Shown here: piece by piece, positions 11,685 to 22,786 of the stretch
Position numbering within the stretch: the first letter of the stretch is position 1
How the letters are laid out: each line of letters starts with the position of its first letter
Source of the DNA: Purpureocillium takamizusanense
Lineage: Eukaryota; Ascomycota; Sordariomycetes; Hypocreales; Ophiocordycipitaceae
Assembly (NCBI RefSeq): GCF_022605165.1
Contig: NC_063073.1
Location: forward strand, 372,001-436,000
Reading direction: 5' to 3'
DNA length: 64,000 nt
The notes under the pieces: model-generated
Told to the model about the DNA's origin: nothing
Databases searched by the model: none
What the model saw: only the letters and a program-made list of their open reading frames with translations
Made by a program: the position numbers and the translations under genes

Positions 11685-12749
11685 ATGCCCGACTCAACCG
11701 TCTTCCCGCCCAAGGAAAAGTACAGCTTCCTCGACGACTACTCGGAGGGCGCGCACCCGCAGGTGCTCGAGGCGCTCATCACGAGCAACGGGACGCAGGA
11801 GACGGGATATGGCAACGACAGGTACAGCGCGGCGGCGCGGCAGCACATCCGGGAGCACCTGGGGCGCGAGGACGTGGGCATCTTCTTCGTTCCGAGCGGG
11901 ACGTCGGCCAACGCCATCTCCATCGCGGCGTGCCTGCGGCCGCACGAGGCCGTCATCGCGGCCAGCTCGGGCCACATCGTGACGCGCGAGACGGGCGCGG
12001 TCGAGGCGAGCGGGCACAAGATCATCAACGTGGCGCCGACCAACGGCAAGCTGACGCCGGCGAGCATCGAGAAGGCGCTCGACGACAACTGGCACTACCC
12101 GCACATGGCGAAGCCGCGGCTCGTGTACATTTCCAACGCGACCGAGGTGGGCACGGTGTACGGCAAGGCGGAGCTGGCGGCCATCAAGGCGCTGTGCGAG
12201 GAGCGCGGGCTGCTGCTCTTCATGGATGGGGCGCGCGTCGGGGCGGCGCTGACGTCGCGGGTCAACGACATGACGCTGGGCGACATCGTGGACCTGACGG
12301 ACATCTTCTGGATCGGCGGGACCAAGAACGGGGCGCTGCTGGGCGAGGCCGTCGTGGTCAAGCACCCGCAGCTGGCGCAGGACTTTGAGTTTTACGTCAA
12401 GCAGCACGGGTCGCTGCTGGCCAAGGGGCGCATGATGGGCGTGCAGTTCGCCGAGCTGTTCCGCGGGGACCTGTACTTTGAGCTGGCGCGCCGGGGCAAC
12501 GCGGCGGCGGAGAAGCTGTCGCGGTCCGTCGTGGGCGCGGGCTACGCGCTGCGCGCCGAGACGGAGACGAACCAGGTGTTTGCGGTGCTGCCGCTGGGGC
12601 TGGTCAAGGAGCTGCAGCGCGACTTTGCCTTTTACGTCTGGGAGAAGTGCGGCGCCGAGTGGGCCGTCGTGCGGCTGCTGACGACGTGGGCGACGGACAC
12701 GGTGCAGCTAGAGAAGTTTAACCAGACGGTGCTGAGCTGGGCGCCGTGA
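11685..12749 (+). CDS. Low-specificity L-threonine/phenylserine aldolase-type PLP lyase
   Basis: Fold-type I PLP enzyme of the beta-eliminating lyase family, expected to cleave L-threonine, allo-threonine or phenylserine to glycine and an aldehyde. 354 aa from the ATG at 11685, intronless; an in-frame ATG at 11586 would add 33 poorly conserved residues. Visible family landmarks are SFLDDYSEGAHP at the N-terminus, GYGNDRYS, FVPSGTSANAIS for phosphate binding, the SSGHIVTRETGAVE loop, LFMDGARVGAAL with the Asp that pairs with the PLP pyridine, and FWIGGTKNGALLGE with the Schiff-base Lys. This form is closer to the bacterial subgroup starting YSFxNDYSEGAHP than to yeast Gly1. Third codon positions are very GC-rich. 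Its metabolic partner is not evident from neighbours. Confidence 0.88.
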   Translation: MPDSTVFPPKEKYSFLDDYSEGAHPQVLEALITSNGTQETGYGNDRYSAAARQHIREHLGREDVGIFFVPSGTSANAISIAACLRPHEAVIAASSGHIVTRETGAVEASGHKIINVAPTNGKLTPASIEKALDDNWHYPHMAKPRLVYISNATEVGTVYGKAELAAIKALCEERGLLLFMDGARVGAALTSRVNDMTLGDIVDLTDIFWIGGTKNGALLGEAVVVKHPQLAQDFEFYVKQHGSLLAKGRMMGVQFAELFRGDLYFELARRGNAAAEKLSRSVVGAGYALRAETETNQVFAVLPLGLVKELQRDFAFYVWEKCGAEWAVVRLLTTWATDTVQLEKFNQTVLSWAP

Positions 12750-13821
12750 GGGGGGGAGGGGAGGCTGGAGGGCATTTCGTAGGCGGCGGTGGTGGTGATG
12801 GGAATCGTGATGGTGGGTTGGTGTTGATGACGCTTACTACCTTATAGTACTGCTGAAAGTTACACCTTGCACACGAAAGGTGTTGGATGGGTGACGTACT
12901 GGCGGCTATGGCTTTTTCCACGCATTACAACTGCATTATCATTAGTACCACATTAGAGCATCAGCATCAATAAACGACACAAGCTTGCACTTCGTGGCAT
13001 ATCGCAACTCCTAGTATCATCCTCCATGAAATCGCATTTGCTGAGATTAACAAGACATGACGTGGTGATCAACTGCTTGGACGCGGGGCAAGGGTCTCGC
13101 ACCGCCTCCCTCTTTGGCAGCGCCTCAACGCCTCCTACTCTGCCACACTGAGCCCTGGGTGACAGTGGACGGGCGCTGATAAGGTTCCACTGTGGTGCAG
13201 TCCAGTCCCAGTTCAATTGCCTCTAGGGCTCAGTAGGTTCGTTCCCGTGCCCCTGTGGAACCGGCCCCTGATCCGCCTATCCATTGATGGATGTCCCTGG
13301 GCAGCTCGGGCCCCCCGCACAGAGGGCGCCGGGCGCCACTGCCATTCCTTCCTTCCTGGGCAACGCCCGACATCCACTCGGCTGCCCAGCATGCCAGGCC
13401 AATTGAAGCCAACCCAGGCACCAGGGCTGCGATCCATCGACTGTCCTTTCTCTCCACGCACACGCACGCATGCATGGCCGATCGCCCGCCATTGCCGCCT
13501 CGCAGGGCTGTGGCTACGTCGTAGCTGCTCATGCTGACGGAATCTACGGAGTAGCGGTGCTCAGGCTGACGGTCGGGCGCACCAGGGCCTCCAGTGCCGG
13601 CCTCGTCTGACGTCAGGGCGCTGCGAATAACCACAATTCGCCGTCTCACCTGATCGACCAGGTTGCTGAACAACGACGCCCGCCAAGGCCTCGCCAAGAT
13701 GGAGGGGAAGGCCGGACGCTTTCCTCGTACGTACTTTGGACGTGCGTAGTAGTATAATAGTGTACGGGGGTTAGTTCGCTGCCCGTCTCGTTGCAAGTGC
13801 TTCGACATCACATCGTCCATC
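12750..13821. other. Intergenic, aldolase to uncharacterised gene
   Basis: Holds the aldolase 3' UTR and the promoter of the next gene. Open frames such as 13230-13946 on the minus strand lack recognisable features and overlap the next gene antisense. Nothing further seen. Confidence 0.5.
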
Positions 13822-14733
13822 ATGAGCGCTTCAGAAGACGACCACAGAGACGCAATGGCCACACATGCCGGCGAGCTGCCGCCGCCGTACGACCTGGACG
13901 ACCAGCAGCCTGGCAATTTGCAGCTCCGCGGTGGCCCAAGTTCCACGCTCGTGCTCGACGGGTGCGATGTCTACGCCATGGACGCGCCCTCGCGGCCCCT
14001 CTACCGCCTCAGCAACCCGCCGTGCGAGGCCGGCACCAAGGTGTACGGCGTGCAAAAGGTGCGCTACCACATCGTCGGCGGCCACAACGACGACAACGAG
14101 CCGCGCCTGCGCTCGCGCCTCCACCACATCTACGACTTCCAGACAAAGTACTTTTACTCGCTGCGGGACCTGCGCTCGCCCGTCGTCGTCGAGGGCAAGA
14201 CGAGCCGCAAGCGCACGTACCGGAGCGTCAAGGTGTCGGCCTCGGTGACGGGCTGGTCGGGCTGCGCCGCCGAGGACCACTTCAAGGCCGAGGTGCGCCT
14301 CGCGGCCCGCCTGCAGCGCGGCGAGGGCGGCGGCGCCCAGGTCCTGTGGCGCAACATGGACGGCCGCGTCGTCGCCGCCGAGACGCGGCCCACGCGCGGG
14401 CCCGACGGCGTCGTCGACAAGCCGCCGCGCCTCGAGGTGCGCGAGCCGCTCGACGACATGGACCTGGACCTGCTGGTGACGTGCTGGGCGGCGCGACTGT
14501 GGAAGGAGGCCGAGAAGGACCTGCGGGAGCCGCTCACTTGGGACAACTGTGAGTGTAGCCGCGTTCCGACCGCCCGACCGCCCGATGAAGTGCCCGGGCC
14601 CCCTGCATGCAAAAACAATCAGCTAAAACCAGCGTATCTAGTCAAGAGAATCGCCGGACAGAAGAGGATGTTCGGCAACACACCCGCCCTGGGGAGCGGG
14701 GCTCTCGGACTGCTGGGAACAGCTGCCATCTGA
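13822..14733 (+). CDS. Uncharacterised fungal protein, possibly tubby/LURP-one-like fold
   Basis: Exons 13822-14548 and 14642-14733 give 272 aa. The 93-nt intron has GTGAGT, a CTAAAAC-like branch and CTAG; it is a multiple of three and stop-free, so the unspliced frame stays open. After a Pro-rich start (ELPPPYDLDDQQP) the protein has beta-rich blocks: GGPSSTLVLDGCDVYAMD, PLYRLSNPPC, KVYGVQKVRYHIVGG, HHIYDFQTKYFYSLRD. It ends in a helical segment with DLLVTCWAARLWKEAEKD. Alternating short hydrophobic strands around a bound-membrane-type barrel are what make a tubby C-terminal-like fold conceivable, but I see no diagnostic motif. There is no signal peptide or classical TM helix. A second ATG at 13855 (MATHAGELPPPYD) is an alternative start. 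Function unknown. Confidence 0.75.
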   Translation: MSASEDDHRDAMATHAGELPPPYDLDDQQPGNLQLRGGPSSTLVLDGCDVYAMDAPSRPLYRLSNPPCEAGTKVYGVQKVRYHIVGGHNDDNEPRLRSRLHHIYDFQTKYFYSLRDLRSPVVVEGKTSRKRTYRSVKVSASVTGWSGCAAEDHFKAEVRLAARLQRGEGGGAQVLWRNMDGRVVAAETRPTRGPDGVVDKPPRLEVREPLDDMDLDLLVTCWAARLWKEAEKDLREPLTWDNCECSRVPTARPPDEVPGPPACKNNQLKPAYLVKRIAGQKRMFGNTPALGSGALGLLGTAAI

Positions 14734-16960
14734 GAATCTGAAAGAGCTCTGATCAAGGCAGAGGCAGTTATGATAACGACACATCAAATGTAACGAGTGT
14801 GTTTTTATCGCGTTGTGGAGGAGAAGGGGTTCATGCGACCCGTTTAGACCATGGTGAGGCCACCAACGGACAGCGTTTTGCAGCATCGTTCAGGCCGCAG
14901 CCAAGGCAAGGCCACCCATAGGACCTTGGTAGAAATGAATCAGAGCACGAGGCAGATGTCCATGTTCCACAAGCTCAACCTAAGGTACGAAGTACATTCG
15001 GTGGGGGTGCCCGGTGCCCGAGATTCATATTCGGAAACGTCGCAACCCTGCCTTGCTTGCTCCTTCCCAACTTTTTGTGTAGAGAGGGGCGTGCCATATA
15101 CGTATCGTCAGCGCACCAGGGAGTCGGCGGCGGGACTTACCCTTCCTCCACTACTCGCGGAGCTCGTGCCGTCGAATTGGAAACATTCAAGTTTCCAAAT
15201 TGCCATGATGCCGCACGGTAGAAGAGGTCCGCTCGACGACTCTCCGTACGGTTCCATTATTTTGCCTCCCGGCACACGCCCAACCTCCAACAGCTCAGGA
15301 TACACCCTACAAGGCCAACGAGACGTCTTCTGCGGGCTTGAGCCGTCCGAAACTACAAAATGAATTTCATAATCCTCCATATTTCATGGATGAGACACTC
15401 CGAAGCCAGGCAGAAGCTGACAGCCTCCTCGACAGCCTGGAAATTAATTCGGGCTACCATTCGTGGTTGAACAGCCCGCCCGAAGCGGACAATCCTTTCC
15501 GGCTGCAAGGCATCATCAACGACAGGCTGCGTCCATGTGCATCATCCGTAGCAGCTGGGGGCGCGAAACGGGATCGCCACAGCTTGAGACGTCTCGAAAC
15601 GTCCAGCAAGGCGCTGTATCGTGTGCGGGGTGGCGCCTCTGCTGGACGCTGGGCAGGGGGGGCCAAAATCATTCTGGAAGTGGTCTGTTCGTTGCCCGAC
15701 CCCCCACAGAATGGAAGATGCCAGGACGGCTTACCCAATATGCCAGTACAGATGATGGACGAGAATGTGGCTACTATCTGTGCTCCGGCTAACATGTGCC
15801 GACTTGTTGGAAACGTGGAATCGAAAGACAAAGGAAAGAATGCGATCTACTCATCCCATCGTCCCGCAGCGAGGCTCCGCGACCTGTCTACTCCACCAGC
15901 TCCGCAATCAAGGGTCAGCTGAAGCTGCCGGTTCGCTGTCCCCACCCTCGCCGCATCTGCGGACTGCAGAGGCACACACACCAACTGCACCAGAGGCCTT
16001 GGCCCGGGGAACAATCGCGGCGGCGGTTGTGGCTGGCGATGACGAGGGTGCTGGCGGCGCACGGCGACGCAAACAGCAAAAGGTGGCCACCAGAGCAGAC
16101 CAGACCATGCATACACAAATTCCTGCTGACAGACACCGTCTAGTTCTAGTTCCCCCATCTTTGTCTGTATTTGCGGAGAGGGGTCTTCCTTTATTCCCGC
16201 CCCAAGGCCCGGCACGCTGCAGCCGAGTGATCGGATGCCACGAGCCGAGGAGACACTCGTCTGAAAATTGTTTACCTTGGGCGTCGCGCCCATGGTTTAA
16301 GAACCTCGTCTCATGACTTCCAACCGTCATGCAACGGTCACACGAAGCGCACCAGGATCAACTGCGCTCAAATATCCAGCCGTTGAGCCCACCACACCCG
16401 GCAGACGTCTCTTGGCACAGCTATCGACCTAGCTTGGTCCCCCAACAAGACGTGTCAAATCAAGCCAAGTCCTCGCCACCGTCCGGTATCGTCACACGAA
16501 TCAACCGAGTCGGACGAGTTGAGGCGTTGTTGCTGTGCTCTGTCGTATTCAGGGCAGGCCAAGGTGAGTTGCACACGCCGCCAGCTTCAGCTGAGGATTA
16601 ATGCCAAGGCGTCACCGCCGATGTCGTGGCGTCGACTTGCATTGGAGCGTCTCGTCGTGTGTTGATGCGGCTTGTGTGTCTCGTGGCTCGTCGACTACTC
16701 TGTCCCGTGCTTCTTTCCCTCGTGCCAGCACTCCCCCAACCCACATGGCGACCCGCTACACGCAGCCTTTGTTCTGCATTCTCGCCCACGCGACGCTCTC
16801 AACTCTGCTATGCCGTGGACGAGCTGACAACCGGTTTCCTTCGTTACCCAGTTGCTCAAAAGCTTTCCGACGAATCGAAGCGTGAACAACTCGATCCTAA
16901 AATTCGTTGGCACGTGGCCGACGCCGCCAATAGACACGGTTGTCTCCTGGCTGCGCGTTC
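14734..16960. other. Intergenic, 2.2 kb, no supported gene
   Basis: Many overlapping open frames of 60-195 codons occur on both strands, none with a domain, signal peptide or consistent exon structure. The best of them (15338-15922, +) has weakly protein-like composition but no support. Nothing else recognised. Confidence 0.45.
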
Positions 16961-17715
16961 ATGAAAGTCATCGTCACCGGCGCCACCGGCAACGCTGGCC
17001 GACAGGTTGTCCAACATTGCATCCAAGACCCCCGAGTTACAAAGATTGTCGTCCTTACTCGAACCGCCGTTTCTGGCGATGTCGAGAGCCATCCCAAGGT
17101 CGAGGTGGTGATGCACCGAGACTTCTCGTCATACCCCGAGACTTTACTCAAAAGACTTGAGGGGGCTCAGGCGTGTATATGGTATGTGTTCTTCTCCGCT
17201 CCAGTTGCGCCGTCGCTTCCTCCTCTGATCACATTCTCAGGGCCATTGGCGGCCGAGTCGACCAGCTCAAGCACGACAAGGACCTCTGTCGACATGTCAT
17301 ACTGGACCTTCCCCTTGCAGCGTCCAGGGCCTTTTCCCAGCATCTGGCCGGGAAGACCCCCGAAGGCACAAGGTTTCGCTTCGTCTTGTGCAGTACGAAG
17401 CACGCGGAAAAGACCAAAAAGAGCCTCCCATTCGTCAATGACCCGCGCCGATATGTCACAGAGGCAGAAAAGGGTGTTTGCGAGGTGGCCGCCGTCAACA
17501 AGGCCCAATTTGAAGCCTACATACTACGGCCTGTGAGCTTCCAAGTCTCCAACATGCCCTCATCTCAACCCAATACGCCAACCCAAAAGTTAGTTGGGAG
17601 CCAGAGTACGGCTGCTGCCATTGAATCATCCCAGGTCGGCAAGGCCATGGTCGCTGTGGCGTTGGATGGATGGAAAGACTCCGTTCTTGAGAACCACGTC
17701 CTCGTGAAGATGTGA
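16961..17715 (+). CDS. Atypical SDR/NAD(P)-binding Rossmann protein, divergent member
   Basis: Exons 16961-17181 and 17241-17715, with a 59-nt intron (GTATGT...CTCAG), encode 231 aa. The N-terminal MKVIVTGATGNAGRQVV is a Rossmann dinucleotide-binding start of the NmrA/epimerase-like atypical SDR type. It is followed by KIVVLTRT and the family's VVMHRDFSSYP segment, then CIWAIGG at the splice junction. It is a relative of the gene at 56589-57452, which shares the same blocks, but it is shorter. Where that paralogue reads YVSGEGATQ, this one reads VLCSTKHAE, so the usual active-site Tyr/Ser context is lost and catalysis is doubtful. The ATG at 16961 is used because the further upstream opening has no ATG. 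Substrate unknown. Confidence 0.82.
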
Positions 17716-18135
17716 GCGGCCATAACAAGTTATGGTAGCATCTTCCAACGCATCCGGGCGATTTTCCCTCGACTGGCAACGTTGATACTCTTCAAAACAA
17801 GAAAGTTCACTTGTACCGTACCACACCAGCATTGACCAATTAAGAAGGCTTGTAGCGAGAACTCGATACATTCTTTTGCGCGCCCCCTTACTTCTGACGC
17901 CACCGCCCATTTAACCTACACAGTTCCAGAAGCCTGTGACATCTCATTCGGAGCCAAACTTGATCAACAGGAACCATTCGTCTGGAGGCGGTTACCCACT
18001 TCAAAGTATTTTAGATGCTGCTGGCTCGAAATCTGCTTGCCCCCTCCCTTCCATGATCGATTTGACATGGCGGCTGACTCCTCAGTCGCTCGAAGTGACA
18101 AAACGTTGTATTCCATTTGTTGAATTTGCCTCCTC

Positions 18136-18834
18136 CTACGTCGATGTCTGGGATCTCGCTAGCAGAGGAGGAAAAGATAGAGGCGACGGCCCGGGTGGAA
18201 ACCTGTCTCGCCGAAGGTGGCTGTGGCTGCGGTTGCGTCGGGTGCGTAGCTTTGGATTATCGCGTCGCGGAGGGGGCGTCGCGTCCGTCTCGTTGCCGTT
18301 ACCATTTTCCAAGACGATACGGCGGATTATGTCAACGGGGAAACGCAGCGCGGTCGTGGCGAAGACCAAGGCGCAGTAGACGCAGCTTCGTTTGGGCCGG
18401 CCGGCGGTCGTCGCTGAGGTGAGCTGGTATCTATCGCCCCCAGACGTAAACCACGGCAAGCAGCCTGCGTCGGGAGAGTCTCCCCCGCTCTTTTGGACGT
18501 CGCCACAGAGGGTTCGTTCCTCATCGTCGTCGTCGTTGGCGTCCTCAGTCATGTCGGAGACGGAGGCGTCGTAGCCGCTGTAAGCGGACGCGGGGCTCAT
18601 GTTGGCCGTCCCAGGACGGCTGGCACCTTCATGGACGCAGACATTGGCCGGGCCCGAATAGAACCTGGAGACAATGTTCATCCACACGGCAGGCGAGCTA
18701 GGTATGGCGGGACTGGTCGCCGCGGTGATGGGCGTGGGGGGAGGTGCCGATGCCGGGTTCTCAAGCCCGAGCGCGTTCTCGACAGGCGCGGCCCTGACGA
18801 TCCGGTACGTGCCCGTCGTCCCGTAATGTGGCAT
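18136..18834 (-). CDS. Hypothetical protein, Pro/Ser-rich with acidic and hydrophobic segments
   Basis: Open frame of 232 codons beginning at an ATG (MPHYGTTGTYRIVRA). The first half is Pro/Ala/Ser/Thr-rich, then an acidic run (EDANDDDDEE) and a segment YCALVFATTALRFPVDIIRR that could be membrane-associated; the C-terminus is basic. The composition is protein-like rather than a frame shadow, but the opposite strand is also open over 18493-18855. No family recognised. The C-terminal part could be an artefact of an unseen intron. Confidence 0.35.
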   Translation of the reverse strand: MPHYGTTGTYRIVRAAPVENALGLENPASAPPPTPITAATSPAIPSSPAVWMNIVSRFYSGPANVCVHEGASRPGTANMSPASAYSGYDASVSDMTEDANDDDDEERTLCGDVQKSGGDSPDAGCLPWFTSGGDRYQLTSATTAGRPKRSCVYCALVFATTALRFPVDIIRRIVLENGNGNETDATPPPRRDNPKLRTRRNRSHSHLRRDRFPPGPSPLSFPPLLARSQTST

Positions 18835-19828
18835 GTTTGCGTGTTTGGTCGCTGATCAGGGGAGTCTGGGGCGATGTTTATCGTGGTAAGACGCCTATGG
18901 TCTGGTGTTGCGAGAAAGCGCCGGCTGCGACAGTGGGCACAGCACAACGGTGTCAACCACAACAAGCAAGCAAGTGCACGAAGAGGGTGATGAAGAGGGT
19001 GATTTCATGGTTTAAGGAAACCGTATGCTCCTGTCCGAAAGAGAAGCGCGAGTGGCGCCGGAGCGGCGTCTGGGCCCTGACGAGACGAGAGTTTGCGGCC
19101 CGGGCAACGCCGCCATCATGTAGCGCCAGACACGCCAGCCAACCTTAACCTTATGCCTCGAAAGACCAGCAAGTCACGTTGTACTCGGACACGTCTACTC
19201 GAGGAAGGGCTTGGTCGAGCTCCGACGCGCATCCTCTGCCTGTACACAACATCACCCGCACGCATAGCACCGCGGCCGCGCCTATGTGAACGCGCTTCGC
19301 AGCTTTTCAGGACATCGCCCGCGTCTCCTACTCATCGCAAACATCTTCTGGACACCTTTTGAGACGGCTTACCTTTGGCGCTGTTGGGTACCTGCTCGGC
19401 CACTCCTCAAGATACCCGTGCGTTCTTCACATAGAGGCATCATCCTACACGAGACTCTGGGACAGTTCTGGGTCGACGCCGCTGCATCCCTCTCCGCCAC
19501 TCCTCAGAATACCAACCACATCTATTAGCCGAAACAAACCGCGCAGAGAAGACTCTGGGATCACAGAAGTGCCTGCCGGGCAGTGCTACATTGGTACGCT
19601 GCCCTCGTGCAGGCACACCGCTCGCCCAAGGGGGGCGTCATCAGACGAGGAGCCGTATACGAAGAAGACAACTACTTGTTGAGCTGCGAATTACAACCCC
19701 TTCAGAACGACTTTTTACTTCGACAAGATTAAACGGCGGTCAACGAATTGACAACACACGTCTGGCGGGGCCCCCTGAACACAACAAGCGCAGCCGTATC
19801 CCCCACACCAACGGCATCGCTCTCCGCC
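18835..19828. other. Intergenic between two hypothetical genes
   Basis: If both flanking models are real, this is a 1-kb divergent promoter. No motif or gene recognised in it. Confidence 0.4.
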
Positions 19829-20260
19829 ATGGCCTGTCTGTTCCTGCGAGGAGACAACGCGACGGCCCTGACCATGGTCGGGTTCTGCATCTTGGCCATG
19901 TTTGGGCTGGTGCTCACCGCTGCCAAGTCCCACTCGGTAAAGCGTTTCCGGAAGCTCTCCATCATCGAGAAGGAGGATGTGGAGCGGTGCCACGAGCGCT
20001 GGATCGAAGCGGAGATGGGACGAGAAACGCAAGGCGGCGGCCGTGCGACACGAAGGCGATGGTCGTGCTCGACTTGCTGCGCGTGCGAGTCGTCGCCAGA
20101 CTGGCAAGGCGAGGAGGAGCCGTATATGTTGGGCGCACTTGTTGTGTCGAGGCCTATGGAGGTACACTTGTGGATGGAAAAACTGAAGCTGGATCCCGAG
20201 ATGTTGGATGCTTCACGGGCCGAGCTTGGAAATGGTAATGAATGCTCTGTTGCATTCTAG
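19829..20260 (+). CDS. Hypothetical small single-pass membrane protein
   Basis: 143-codon frame whose ATG sits in a good context (CCGCCATGG). The segment ALTMVGFCILAMFGLVLTAA, about residues 13-32, is a convincing TM helix. It is followed by positively charged SHSVKRFRK and an amphipathic charged helix (IIEKEDVERCHERWIEAEM). The rest has several Cys (CSTCCACE) and a plausible C-terminus. Positive-inside reasoning puts the long tail in the cytoplasm. No family recognised; a real gene is more likely than not, but the 3' end could be spliced differently. Confidence 0.42.
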   Translation: MACLFLRGDNATALTMVGFCILAMFGLVLTAAKSHSVKRFRKLSIIEKEDVERCHERWIEAEMGRETQGGGRATRRRWSCSTCCACESSPDWQGEEEPYMLGALVVSRPMEVHLWMEKLKLDPEMLDASRAELGNGNECSVAF

Positions 20261-20677
20261 ATCGACGCGGCGACGCGGGATTCCGTCAATATGCATTGGA
20301 GCTTGGTTCGGTTCCGCGGCCATCTCAAAGCAAGGGCTTTGGACACTCGCCTGTTCTTTTCTTGCGAACGATCCTCCAACATCGGTGCATATATGACGAT
20401 ACTCACTGGAAAGGTATGCTTTGCTTGGGCTTTGGAGTTTATACATGACAATCGTGGACTTGACGATTATATGGAGCATGGTCTGGTAGACACACATGGC
20501 GCATGGCTTGATTAATTGTACGAAAAGCGTGGTTTGGGTATATACGCTCAGCACGGCTTGGGCTCATAGGCGAAGGAATAGACCTGGGAATATCACACCA
20601 CCCCCAATTCCCCATCCCACTCTCCGCGTTGTTACTCGAAACGCACATGTAGTCCATGAGACTTGTCCCTTTCCAAC
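20261..20677. other. Intergenic, 3' ends
   Basis: Relatively AT-rich stretch at the 3' side of two convergent models. Nothing recognised. Confidence 0.45.
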
Positions 20678-22569
20678 TTAGATAGCGGCCTTTGCCGTCT
20701 TGCCCTCCTGAGGCAGCTGCTCTGCTTGCACATTCTCGGCCAACCCCTGGAGGTCATCCTCCCCCATCTCGCCGTTCCAGCCGTTGTCGACGAGGTAGAC
20801 GCGAAACTTTTCGTCCTGGACGGCCAGATCCTCGCCCGTGACGTTGGGCACGAAGAACCACGTCACTAGGACGCCGACGATGCCGCAGATGGCGGCGATG
20901 ATGAAGGTCCAGCGCTTGCCGAGGTTTTCCTGGATGGGCTTGAAGGCCTGGGTGCCGAGGGCGGCGCCCGTCTTGCCGATGGCGGCGCTGAAGCCGTAGC
21001 AGGTGCCGCGGACGCTGGTGGCGTAGCTCTCGGAGGAGAGGAGGCCGAGCATGTTGCCGGGGCCAAAGTTGCCGCTGCTCTGCATGAGGCCGTAGAAGAT
21101 GATGAAGAGCGGGGTGATGTTGGTGATGCGGTCGTACGAGAGGCCGATGATGAGCCCGAAGACGAGGTACCCGCAGAAGCCGAGCATCATGATGTTCTTG
21201 CGGCCGAGGCGGTCGCACAGGTACACGCCGAGGAAGATTCCCGGCAGAGCGAGGGCGCCGAGCAGCAGCTGCCACTCGGCCGTGGTGCGCAGGCCGTGGT
21301 CCCCCGTGGAGGGCACGACGCTGGAGATGATGGCGCCGGAGAAGACGCCGTTGGGGAAGACGACGAAGTCGTAGAGGAACCAGGCGCCGCAGGTGCCGAC
21401 GAGGGAGCGCCAGTAGTAGCGCAGGACGAGGCGGTAGGGGACGTGCCGCTTGATGGCGCCGCGGCGGTAGAGCTTGGAGTTGAGCATGCGCAGGCGGAAG
21501 TAGAAGACGGTCAGGGGGAGGATGACGCCGAAGCCCATGCAGACGCGCCACACGAGCGAGAGGTTGGCCGCGTCGTCGCCGCCGGCGGCGGAGAGCACGA
21601 TGAGGAAGACGATGACGGCGAGGGGCCCGCCGAAGGAGAGGGGCAGGTTGGTGACGAGGATGAAGATGGGGCCGCGGTGCTTGGGGGTGTGCTCGTTGGC
21701 GGCCTCGGAGGAGGAGGCGCTGGCCGCGGGGTACTCGCCGCCTGTGGTGCGTGGGGACATGGTCAGTCAGCTGTATCTTTACTGTGCCCTGTGTTGACTC
21801 TTTTTGTTCTGGGAGAGAGCATGGCTGCCGTATACATGTCATGCGCGTGTGTAGTATCGTGAGAAGGGTGTGTGTGGTGGTGTTTGAGATGGAATATTCG
21901 CAATATTCAGGCTTCAAAGGGGGGAAGGAGAGGAATCTGAAAAAGGGGGCACAAAGGAACACGCACCGGCCCCAAACCCAACAACGCCGCGCGACACAGT
22001 CAGCATCCAAAACATGCCGTCGACGGTGGCGCCGTGGGACGCCGTGGCCAGGATGCCGCCCACGACGATGAGCAGCGTGGTCATGACAATGGCCGTCTTG
22101 CGGCCCATGTAGTCGCACGTCAGGCCGACGACGACCTGCCCGAGGATCTCGCCGACGAGCAGGGCGTTGGACACGCGCGTGCTGACGGCGGACGTGTACT
22201 CGGCGGAGAAGGCCTTTTTGAAGAGCACGTTGGTCATGGTCATGAGGTTGTTTTGGTAGCCGTCGGAGATGAGGGCGAAGCCGGCGCAGATCTGTTACGC
22301 AACACCCATCATTCATGTGTTAGCCGTTCACTCCCCTCTCTTGGGGCTTATTATGCCAACAGTGAAAAAAAAAAGAGAGTGTGAGTAAGTGTGAGACGAG
22401 GGTGGCCTACGATGGTGAAAATGTCCGAGAGGGATTGCTTCTTGCTGGCGGGCGGGAGCTCGGCCACCTCGGCGACGGGGACGGCGGCGGCAGCGGCATT
22501 GTCCCCGTCCTCGGCCGGCGCGCCGTCACGGACGACGACGGCCGTCTTTTCCTGCTGGTTCTCGTCCAT
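20678..22569 (-). CDS. MFS permease of the Git1 (glycerophosphoinositol/phosphate) type
   Basis: Proton-coupled MFS importer of the phosphate:H+ symporter group, closest in recalled features to yeast Git1, which takes up glycerophosphodiesters at the plasma membrane. Exons 22569-22411, 22291-21967 and 21741-20678 give 515 aa; introns are 119 nt (GTAGGC) and 225 nt (GTGCGT...CACAG). Joining exon 2 to 3 creates GFGAGGEYPAAS, a conserved MFS loop matching GxGxGGEYP of Git1/PHO84. Other signs are SDGYQNNLM in TM1, DYMGRKTAIV and DRLGRKNIMM (the two loop motifs), and the Git1-like FVVFPNGVFSGAIISS. Twelve TM helices are plausible, with a long polar Ala/Glu N-terminus of about 45 residues. A CACGTG lies about 0.7 kb upstream. 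The substrate is inferred, not shown. Confidence 0.88.
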
Positions 22570-22750
22570 GGCGTGGCGTGGTGTTGCGGCGTCGGGCGTA
22601 GTTCAGTGATGATGAATGGCCGTTTTTTTGTGTATTTTTTTCTCAAGGGAATGTCCACGCCGAAAGAAGAAGAATCTTGATATCTGAATGGATGGATGGG
22701 CCGACCGGCCGCGTGCTCGCTATTTCAATGTCGCACAACGTCGCGGGGCC

Positions 22751-22753
<3 letters not shown>

Positions 22754-22784
<31 letters not shown>

Positions 22785-22786
22785 GC
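22754..22786. repeat. (CTG)n microsatellite
   Basis: About ten CTG units without interruption, upstream of the Git1-like gene and outside any supported CDS. Confidence 0.9.

Noticed and set aside
11694..12407. 237-codon frame antisense to the threonine aldolase
   Set aside because: Arg/Leu/Val shadow of a strongly supported enzyme.
13230..13946. 238-codon minus-strand frame upstream of the gene at 13822
   Set aside because: Overlaps the next gene's 5' end antisense, with irregular composition and no domain.
20754..22316. 520-codon minus-strand frame overlapping the Git1-like gene
   Set aside because: Reads as Arg/His/Pro-rich sequence in a shifted frame of the transporter exons and crosses both introns; a GC-rich codon shadow.
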